A DNA stretch of 12,282 nucleotides, taken from contig CAWUZD010000008.1 in the NCBI GenBank assembly GCA_963926925.1, positions 1-12,282 on the forward strand, written 5' to 3'. The notes under the pieces were generated by a model, which was not told the origin of the DNA, ran no database searches, and saw only the letters and a list, made by a program, of their open reading frames with translations. A program made the translations under genes and the position numbers. Numbering within the stretch: the first letter of the stretch is position 1; each line of letters starts with the position of its first letter. The DNA is from Paralactobacillus_A sp963926925 (GTDB lineage: Bacteria; Bacillota; Bacilli; Lactobacillales; Lactobacillaceae). Below, in pieces: positions 6,804-12,282 of this stretch.

Positions 6804-7445
6804 TTATTGACTAACTATTTGTATGTTAGTTAACTTTTGTGTTGATAGATCATAAGTGTATTGAAATTGCACATTCATTCCTGCATTTTTACCAAATTCG
6901 GTAAAAACGTATGATATTAAACAAAACCCTGTTACTTTATTGTCACTAATATTTTGAATACCATTGTTGCAACTTGTTAATTTACTAGTAGCGTTATTTT
7001 GCTGATAAGCGTTTGCTGTAGACTTAATTTCTTGCTTAGTTGGTATACTACCATTAACAGCCACTAATTGCTTTAAAACGGTTTTATTCATGTATTTTAA
7101 GGCTTGCTGATAACGATTAGCATAACTACTACCATCCCACGTATATAAAGCTCCTAATGTTCCATTTAACGCATCATCAGTCTTTTGTTTAGCAGTTTGA
7201 AAGTTACGCATGGCACTAGTTTGTTGTAATGCTTTAATTTGCTTATTTTGTTGTTTAATAACTTGGTTACGTTGATTGATTACTTGTTGTGCTGCATTAA
7301 TATCTTGCTTAGTTTGATGATTAATACCAACAATATTACACATCATCCCTGCAATAATCATTACTAAAATAATGATGATTATTTTAAAAATAATATTTTC
7401 ATGTTGCTGATACCATCTGTGAAAAGTAGGACGTTGATAATGCAT
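6804..7445 (-). CDS. Bitopic membrane protein with VirB8-like topology
   Basis: The 213-residue protein has a short basic/aromatic cytoplasmic head, one strong membrane segment (about 18-41, mostly Ile/Val/Met) and a Gln/Asn-rich coiled coil (about 44-78, QQVINQRNQVIKQQNKQIKA). A C-terminal extracellular domain of about 130 residues ends with strands such as MNVQFQYTYDLSTQKLTNIQ. A single N-terminal helix followed by a small alpha-beta domain is the layout of VirB8/TcpC-like scaffold proteins of type IV secretion systems. Sequence identity to those families cannot be judged here, so the label rests on topology and context. Cys159 and Cys175 lie in the exterior domain and could form a disulfide, interesting given the thioredoxin-like gene just upstream. 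It is last in a three-gene leftward operon, starting 2 nt after the preceding stop. Confidence 0.75.
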   Translation of the reverse strand: MHYQRPTFHRWYQQHENIIFKIIIIILVMIIAGMMCNIVGINHQTKQDINAAQQVINQRNQVIKQQNKQIKALQQTSAMRNFQTAKQKTDDALNGTLGALYTWDGSSYANRYQQALKYMNKTVLKQLVAVNGSIPTKQEIKSTANAYQQNNATSKLTSCNNGIQNISDNKVTGFCLISYVFTEFGKNAGMNVQFQYTYDLSTQKLTNIQIVSQ

Positions 7446-7447
7446 AA

Positions 7448-7810
7448 TTAAAAGCCTGCTTTCTCAATTGCTGAATTGCCATAATAGTATTTACCGTTGT
7501 GATATAAAGCTGGTACACAATTAATACCTCTTGTAAGTAATAATTGACGATTATTGTTATTAACATTAATCAAGTAACAAGGATGAGTAAATGTTAATAA
7601 AGCATGAGTAAGGTACTGTGGCAATATTTTTCGACAGTAATTGCACTTAGTTTCATAGATTATTACTTCACTATGATCATCATTTAATAATGACGTTAGT
7701 TTGTCATTATTAACGTTAGTAAGAGTATGATAGCGAATTAATAAACATGTGATAATCACTATTAGTGAAATGCTAATGATATTAATTATTTTAATAAGCT
7801 TATTTGTCAT
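7448..7810 (-). CDS. Membrane-anchored thioredoxin-like protein (CxxC)
   Basis: The 120-residue protein has an N-terminal transmembrane helix (about 8-26) and a small thioredoxin-like domain. VIIYETKCNYCRKILPQY carries the CxxC pair Cys56/Cys59 after the first core strand, and GINCVPALYHNGKYYYG shows the cis-Pro position (Pro100) and following strand of the fold. It is predicted to act outside the membrane as a thiol-disulfide oxidoreductase. Similar membrane thioredoxins occur in Gram-positive conjugative plasmids. Likely substrates in the neighbourhood are cysteine-bearing exported proteins (6804-7445 product, the hydrolase, the adhesin); this is inference. Its ATG lies inside the end of the upstream gene (11-nt overlap), implying coupled translation. 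Confidence 0.85.
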   Translation of the reverse strand: MTNKLIKIINIISISLIVIITCLLIRYHTLTNVNNDKLTSLLNDDHSEVIIYETKCNYCRKILPQYLTHALLTFTHPCYLINVNNNNRQLLLTRGINCVPALYHNGKYYYGNSAIEKAGF

Positions 7811-9047
7811 GGTGAATTGTGTAACGCATCCCTAATAGGTATAATACAGAAACATTGCCAAAACCATTTAATAAGCTAATTAGTTTTTGACGGTATTCAT
7901 CAAATTGATCGCATAATAAGTATATGAAATTAGGTTCAGTGTTTTTCTTAGAAAAAGCACTTGTTTTCATTAAGCAAATAATGTTGTCATCATTTGTGGC
8001 AAGTAATACCCGATCATTTTTAACAAGAATATTGCTAATATCCTTTAAAAATTGTTGATTAATGGTTAAGTAAGAATGTTCCTTAAAAACATTATCAAAT
8101 ACAGGAATATCAAGTTGTGAAATTGATACGCGATTATTATTTAGAGGCGTTGTCTGTTCATCAGTAATTACTGCTTTAACAGGTGTTACTGTAGTTTCTG
8201 ATGTTGCTGCTTGTGATGGTTGTACATTATTATCACTAACAGTTGATGTAGGATTAACAGCACTAGTTGCGTAACTATTTACTTGTGAGTTAACTGCTGA
8301 AGCAGGTACTGCAGAGGCTAACTTTTCTAGCTTATTCATACTGTTAATTAATTGATTATAAGCATCAGGCTTATTAATTCTAAGGTTTTCTAAAAAGCCA
8401 TTTAATTGTTCTTTAGGCAATGAAGTAATGTCTTTAATATCAATGTCGTCATCTTCATTTTCGTTTGATGAATTGTCATCTACTGGGGTAGCACTAACTA
8501 CAACATCATTATCAACAATGTTGTCTTGACGATTTTCTTCACTAGTTGGTTGATTATCAACTACATTACTTTCTTCATCTTTTTCATCATCGGTATTATC
8601 TTCAGCAACTTGTGGATTAGTTAACATATTAACTAATTGATCACGTAATTGTCGTAAACGTTGATTAGAAGATAACCATTCTTGTGAACCACGTTCAAAA
8701 CGGTTCATATTCCGTTGTTCAATTTGAATTTGTTCTCTTAAATTGTTAATATCATCTGCCATTTCATCATCTTCTTTTGTTTCAAATGTTTCTTGATATA
8801 AGTCATTGAATTTGTCGTTTTTAGGCAAGTCAATTTCAATTTGTTGAGCGTTTTTATTGTCTTGATATGCATCTTCATATTGCTTAGGTACAACATGATC
8901 ATTATCAGTTAATGGTGTTTGTTGAGCATATACTTCTTTGATTAATTCATTACTGTTAAGTGGTTGTTTTACTTTTTCATGTGTTGTTGGTTCATCTGGT
9001 TCATTAGATAAATTTTTTTCATTATGAAATTTTTTTAAAAATGACAT
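7800..9047 (-). CDS. Acidic, largely disordered cytoplasmic protein of unknown function
   Basis: The product is 415 residues, not recognised as any family. It has no signal peptide or membrane segment. Residues 1-300 are strongly acidic and low-complexity (many D, E, N, Q, S, T), interrupted by a predicted coiled coil at about 96-142 (NNLREQIQIEQRNMNRFER, then NQRLRQLRDQLVNML). Residues about 305-415 look like a compact alpha-beta domain (VLLATNDDNIICLMK, NFIYLLCDQFDEYRQKLI, VSVLYLLGMRYTIH). It is first in the leftward operon with the thioredoxin-like and VirB8-like genes, and divergent to the 9154 operon with a shared operator-like palindrome between. The start has a weak ribosome binding site (GCGGGA, about 5 nt before the ATG). 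A cytoplasmic scaffold or adaptor role is possible but not shown. Confidence 0.8.
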   Translation of the reverse strand: MSFLKKFHNEKNLSNEPDEPTTHEKVKQPLNSNELIKEVYAQQTPLTDNDHVVPKQYEDAYQDNKNAQQIEIDLPKNDKFNDLYQETFETKEDDEMADDINNLREQIQIEQRNMNRFERGSQEWLSSNQRLRQLRDQLVNMLTNPQVAEDNTDDEKDEESNVVDNQPTSEENRQDNIVDNDVVVSATPVDDNSSNENEDDDIDIKDITSLPKEQLNGFLENLRINKPDAYNQLINSMNKLEKLASAVPASAVNSQVNSYATSAVNPTSTVSDNNVQPSQAATSETTVTPVKAVITDEQTTPLNNNRVSISQLDIPVFDNVFKEHSYLTINQQFLKDISNILVKNDRVLLATNDDNIICLMKTSAFSKKNTEPNFIYLLCDQFDEYRQKLISLLNGFGNVSVLYLLGMRYTIHHDK

Positions 9048-9057
9048 TAAATCCCGC

Positions 9058-9086
9058 TTTCTTTTTTCTTGTGATATATTTATAAT
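9058..9086 (+). promoter_or_regulatory. Possible promoter for the 9154 rightward operon
   Basis: A perfect -10 TATAAT (9081-9086) has only a poor -35 (TTTCTT, 9058-9063) at 17-bp spacing. Transcription would start near 9093, so the palindrome at 9094-9120 would sit at about +1 to +27, where a bound protein would block it. On the minus strand, TATATT/TATTAT at 9082-9089 could serve the leftward operon, with its -35 falling inside the palindrome. Confidence 0.4.
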
Positions 9087-9093
9087 ATATCAT

Positions 9094-9120
9094 GTTTTTC
9101 CGGGACACTCCCGAAAAAAC
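9094..9120. promoter_or_regulatory. 25-bp palindrome, copy 2: candidate operator in the divergent promoter region
   Basis: Imperfect palindrome with left half TTTTTCCGGGAC (9095-9106) and right half CTCCCGAAAAAA (9108-9119) around a central A, flanked by G (9094) and C (9120), which also pair. It matches copy 1 (2119-2143) at 23 of 25 positions; the changes are T to C at position 6 and G to C at position 14. It lies between the divergent genes starting at 9047 and 9154, so one bound regulator could control both operons. Confidence 0.75.
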
Positions 9121-9153
9121 TTAAATTTTTTGCATAAAGGTGAAAACTTTATT

Positions 9154-10368
9154 ATGAATAATGATAATGATAATAAATTAAAAGAAACATTATTACGAAA
9201 TATTGCCAATGATGATGACTTTAATGACGGCAATAATATCAATAATCGTATTATCGATTTTGAAGATATGTTTGATACCTTAAACAAAGTTCCTGAAATG
9301 TTGCTTGAAAAAATAACGCAAGCTAAGCGGGGCAATCAATCATTACACAGTATTAATGTCGTTGTTGATGGTAAATTACAGAAACGTTTTCCTATTCAGA
9401 CGGTATTTACGGGTGTAATTAACCATGTCAGTGCTATTAAGATTAAGTTTCCTAATAATACTGAATACGGCACAGATCGTTTTGTGCGTTTAGATTTAGA
9501 AAATGGTTTATCAATTTATGTACCTAGTCGTCAAGCTGGTTTAAATCAACCTAATGACCTTTATCAAATGCAAGGTCAAATTAAATCAGCAGTAATTACT
9601 AATATCATTCAAAAAGATAATAAAAGTAATTCACCAACTGTTGTTTTAGGATCAATTAATTCAGCAGAATATCAAATTGGCTATACTTTGTATTCACAAT
9701 TTGAAAATAATCCTACCGCTTTTAAAGACTATCTTCGGAAGGGAATTGTAACTGGTATTAGTAATAAACGTGGTAAAGTTACTATTTCTTTAGCTGACAA
9801 CGATTTAGGACATATTGATTTTGAAATGAGTGCAGATCAATTAGGCTATTTGTATTCTTTCCAAAAGGTTAGTGATCTTGTTGGTATTGAAATGGGAGCA
9901 CCAATTAACTTTTATTTAACTAATATTATTAAGCAAACCATTAAACGTACTGATAAGGACATTAAAGGCGATTATTACCAATTAATAGGCGACCGTTTGA
10001 ATTTACCAAGTGTGCACAATAACGAACCACAAAAGAAGGTTATGCAAGCTTTAATCGAACGTGGTCGTTTTGATGGTTATATTTACAGCATTACGCCACG
10101 TAATGGTATTCGTGTTGAAGTTGCACCAAAATTATTCATCAATTGCAGTATTTCACCACGCATTGTTTCTTTAGCAAGTAAACAATTAGGTCATCAGGAT
10201 GTAGTTAATCATACACATGTGTTCTTAAAGTGGAATAACAAGTGTCAAAGTATGGATGATCTTAAACATTTGCCACGTCCAGCACAAATTGTTGATATTG
10301 ATCGTCAATATAAGGATCAACAAATTTATGATGATGGTGGTTTTGTTGCAATGTTAAATCGTAATTAA
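9154..10368 (+). CDS. Unknown cytoplasmic protein with three possible S1/OB-like segments
   Basis: The product is 404 residues from the ATG at 9154, chosen because AAAGGTG (9136-9142) sits 11 nt before it; the longer frame from TTG 9130 would place the ribosome binding site inside the gene. No signal or membrane segment. After an acidic N-terminus (1-40) the protein shows three stretches of similar layout. About 84-152 has FTGVINHV followed by LENGLSIYVPSRQAG. About 194-260 has RKGIVTGISNKRGKVTISL followed by LGHIDFEMSADQL and IEMGAPINFYL. About 304-364 has FDGYIYSITPRNGIRVEV followed by INCSISPRIVSLA. A G-x-[IV] start strand, a second strand and a 'G/N-hydrophobic-polar' turn resemble S1/OB beta-barrels, suggesting nucleic-acid binding. 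The family was not recognised. It heads an operon with the 10380 gene (11-nt gap) and the 11332 lipoprotein. Confidence 0.85.
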   Translation: MNNDNDNKLKETLLRNIANDDDFNDGNNINNRIIDFEDMFDTLNKVPEMLLEKITQAKRGNQSLHSINVVVDGKLQKRFPIQTVFTGVINHVSAIKIKFPNNTEYGTDRFVRLDLENGLSIYVPSRQAGLNQPNDLYQMQGQIKSAVITNIIQKDNKSNSPTVVLGSINSAEYQIGYTLYSQFENNPTAFKDYLRKGIVTGISNKRGKVTISLADNDLGHIDFEMSADQLGYLYSFQKVSDLVGIEMGAPINFYLTNIIKQTIKRTDKDIKGDYYQLIGDRLNLPSVHNNEPQKKVMQALIERGRFDGYIYSITPRNGIRVEVAPKLFINCSISPRIVSLASKQLGHQDVVNHTHVFLKWNNKCQSMDDLKHLPRPAQIVDIDRQYKDQQIYDDGGFVAMLNRN

Positions 10369-10379
10369 GGGATGATCTT

Positions 10380-11342
10380 TTGGAAGAAACATTATTAATT
10401 GCTAATTTTGATCAAGCAGCTGAAAAAAGAATTCTTGATACTTTAAGTTATGATCATCAGATTAATAATAATAATCTTCGTAATAGCTTGTCTTACATTA
10501 AGAAGATTGTTAATACTCCCGATGCATATCGTAGCTACTATCAACAATTAACACCTTTAGAATTAGCAATCTTAGATTTTATTGGTAAGAATTTAACTGT
10601 TTTGGAGTATCAAGCATATAAATATATTTTGTTAAATCAAGATTTTTACGGGAAAATACATCAATCACAATTTGTAAAATTGCTTAAAAAGTTATTTGGT
10701 ATTGGTTTAATTGAACGTAAATCATATTTTGATGAGAACAAGAAGAAAAAGTATGCTTACTTGCTAACAGCACGGGGGCATGATTTTGAAAAGTATATTC
10801 TTAATCATAATTATATTGATCCAACAGTGTTATTACACATGAAGAATGAATTTTATGTGCAATGTTGGCAAGCAGTTGATTTACAAATGGCACTTGAACA
10901 ACAACCATTTTATTTAAACAGTCAAATTGTTATTAAAAATAATCATCCCTTATTGCATTGTTTATTAGCTGCTGATGAAGAAACGTTGTATGATTGTTCA
11001 ATTTATTTTTGGCTGCATGACTTTAATAATAATATTCAAAATCGCCTTAATCATTTACCAGTTACTAATCTTGAAAAACATTCATTATCGTATGCAACAA
11101 CCTTTACTAAGATTATTCCATTAACGTTAATTTCAGTTAATGATATTAATACACTGAAAGAACTAAAAGAACGATTAAAGGACAATGGTCATTACGGTAT
11201 TGTGATTTTATCATTGATTGATAACGGTAAGAATGGCGAAACAGACAATAAAGATAAAAAGGGAATTTTACGATCAATTATTGTTAAAAATAATGGCAAA
11301 ATAAATTGGTTGAAATTTAGGCAGATTAGCGATGAAAAATAA
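10380..11342 (+). CDS. Winged-helix protein, possibly replication-relaxation/MobC-like
   Basis: The product is 320 residues with a TTG start at 10380, supported by AAGGGATG (10367-10374) about 5 nt upstream and by the absence of another in-frame start near it. Residues about 57-137 look like a winged helix: LTPLELAILDFIGK, a second helix region, QSQFVKLLKKLFGIGLIERK as the likely recognition part, and a wing KKKKYAYLLTARGHDFEKYI. The 'GLIERK...Y.LT.RG' pattern is seen in replication-relaxation and MobC-like proteins of Gram-positive mobile elements. The C-terminal half (about 150-320) has alternating strands and helices (HYGIVILSLIDNG) and is not assigned. There are no membrane segments. It lies 11 nt after the 9154 gene and overlaps the lipoprotein gene by 11 nt, so the three are one operon. 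A DNA-binding role in plasmid transfer or maintenance is inferred. Confidence 0.8.
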   Translation: MEETLLIANFDQAAEKRILDTLSYDHQINNNNLRNSLSYIKKIVNTPDAYRSYYQQLTPLELAILDFIGKNLTVLEYQAYKYILLNQDFYGKIHQSQFVKLLKKLFGIGLIERKSYFDENKKKKYAYLLTARGHDFEKYILNHNYIDPTVLLHMKNEFYVQCWQAVDLQMALEQQPFYLNSQIVIKNNHPLLHCLLAADEETLYDCSIYFWLHDFNNNIQNRLNHLPVTNLEKHSLSYATTFTKIIPLTLISVNDINTLKELKERLKDNGHYGIVILSLIDNGKNGETDNKDKKGILRSIIVKNNGKINWLKFRQISDEK

Positions 11343-12282
11343 AACAAAAATAATTATTGGTAGTGCATTATTAAGTGTTTTATTAGCAAGTTGTGGCAAT
11401 AACAATAAACAAACACAACAAGCACAAACAAGTAGTAATAATGGTTTAATGGCATTTGCTCAACATGATAGTACTCAACAAACACAAACGGTAATTGCCG
11501 TTGATCAAGGCTCACTTATTGTTAATGATGGTTTTGTGACAGTACCTTTTATTATTAATAACGGTAAGAATAATACTTTACCATTCTCAACAGATGATGT
11601 TTATTTACAAATTACACTTGCTGAAAAAAATGGCAAGGCTACAAAGGTTAAGAAAATTCCTGTTTACCAAAATAATAACAATGCAACTGATATTCACTTA
11701 CAGATGCAAACTAATGATCAATTACAAACATTTTTAACATTTAAAGTAGGTGACAAGTATACTAATAAACAATTAAAAACGGCTCGTATTATTTATATAC
11801 AACCAGATGGCAAAACTGTTACTGCAAATAATGTGCCTAGTGATGCTTCAACTTCAACGATTGCAACTACCTTAAGCTCACAAGGACAACTCTTAAATCT
11901 TGCTAATTATTATCAAAATGTTGCTAGTGTACAACAACAAGCTCAAAACAATAGTCAAAAAGTTAACAGTCAATTGTTTTTAGATACTGAACAAGATGCT
12001 AATTACGGAGATTTAAAGGCAAGTGTTACCCTTTTAGGCAAAATTGGTAGTAAGGATATTTGGGTTAAAATTGTTAACCATACCAACGAAGACATGAATT
12101 TACCATATCAAGATTTTGAATTATATCTAACTAATGGTGAAGAAATTCATGTTAAAGCTGATTTATCAAATTATTCACTATATATTCCTAGTGGTAAAAC
12201 AACTTATGCAATTATTCCAATGGCACAACCTCTTGATCAAGATACATATACAGTACGGTTAAGCACAAATGGTAATAAATTT
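11332..12282 (+). CDS. Lipoprotein with two possible DUF4352-like domains (partial, runs off the window)
   Basis: The ATG at 11332 lies inside the end of the previous gene. The frame stays open to the last base (317 codons, no stop), so the gene is cut by the window edge. The N-terminus MKNKTKIIIGSALLSVLLAS then Cys21 is a lipoprotein signal with the lipobox LASC. After a Gln/Asn/Thr-rich linker (22-53) come two similar beta-rich regions. One lies at about 55-165 (VTVPFIINNGKNNTLPFSTD, then VYLQIT); the other begins at about 224 (LKASVTLLGKIGSKDIWVKI, then VNHTNEDMNLPYQDFELYLT). Their 'strand, N-N/H-x-G/T, hydrophobic-x-x-D-hydrophobic' layout resembles the DUF4352/telokin-like lipoproteins of Gram-positive bacteria. 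It would sit on the outer face of the membrane. A role as an assembly factor or exclusion lipoprotein of the module is possible but unproven. Confidence 0.85.
   Translation, partial: MKNKTKIIIGSALLSVLLASCGNNNKQTQQAQTSSNNGLMAFAQHDSTQQTQTVIAVDQGSLIVNDGFVTVPFIINNGKNNTLPFSTDDVYLQITLAEKNGKATKVKKIPVYQNNNNATDIHLQMQTNDQLQTFLTFKVGDKYTNKQLKTARIIYIQPDGKTVTANNVPSDASTSTIATTLSSQGQLLNLANYYQNVASVQQQAQNNSQKVNSQLFLDTEQDANYGDLKASVTLLGKIGSKDIWVKIVNHTNEDMNLPYQDFELYLTNGEEIHVKADLSNYSLYIPSGKTTYAIIPMAQPLDQDTYTVRLSTNGNKF

Noticed and set aside
9130..9153. Upstream TTG start extending the 9154 gene by eight residues
   Set aside because: The AAAGGTG ribosome binding site at 9136-9142 lies inside the extension and is correctly spaced for the ATG at 9154.
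9090..9335. Minus-strand 81-residue frame overlapping the start of the 9154 gene
   Set aside because: Antisense shadow of a well-supported gene; its end also runs through the palindrome and intergenic region.

Overview
The window looks like low-GC DNA from a member of the Lactobacillaceae, probably an accessory region such as a (mega)plasmid or integrated conjugative element. The signs are very AT-rich coding sequence, GGAGG-type ribosome binding sites, LPXTG sortase anchors (LPTTG, LPETG), three MucBP repeats, a type II-A-like CRISPR repeat (GTTTTAGAG...GAAAC) and an IS3-family (IS150-like) transposase. The species cannot be fixed from the sequence alone.

Left part (1-1947) is a decayed mosaic. 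A CRISPR array of six identical 36-bp repeats preceded by a leader end (1-50) is cut inside its sixth spacer by the 3' end of an IS150-like element (441 to about 1025). The element has lost its other half and abuts an Abi_2 (AbiD/AbiF-like abortive infection) gene fragment (about 1025-1434). That fragment is fused in frame to the C-terminal coiled-coil and LPXTG anchor of a surface protein of the SEC10/PgrA surface-exclusion kind (about 1435-1947). A strong intrinsic terminator ends this block.

Middle part (2117-6783) is a plus-strand unit with its own sigma-A promoter (TTGAAA-N17-TATAAT) immediately beside a near-perfect 25-bp palindrome. It encodes a 1016-residue adhesin (AgI/II-type stalk, GbpC/V-like domain, three MucBP domains, LPETG anchor) that has no visible signal peptide. 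After a terminator follow a 49-residue membrane protein too short for standard ORF calling and a membrane-anchored bifunctional peptidoglycan hydrolase (phage-tail-lysozyme-like plus NlpC/P60). Adhesin plus wall hydrolase, preceded by a surface-exclusion remnant, recalls the prgA-prgB-hydrolase content of enterococcal pheromone plasmids and points to a Gram-positive conjugation module.

Right part (6804-12282) holds two divergent operons. Leftward are a cytoplasmic acidic/disordered protein of unknown function, a membrane thioredoxin-like protein (CNYC) and a bitopic protein with VirB8-like topology. They converge on the hydrolase gene at a bidirectional terminator. Rightward are a protein with three possible S1/OB-like segments, a winged-helix protein, and a lipoprotein that runs off the window. 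The divergent intergenic region contains a second copy of the 25-bp palindrome (23/25 identical to the first). This is the most notable feature of the window, because it suggests that one regulator links adhesin expression to the rest of the module.
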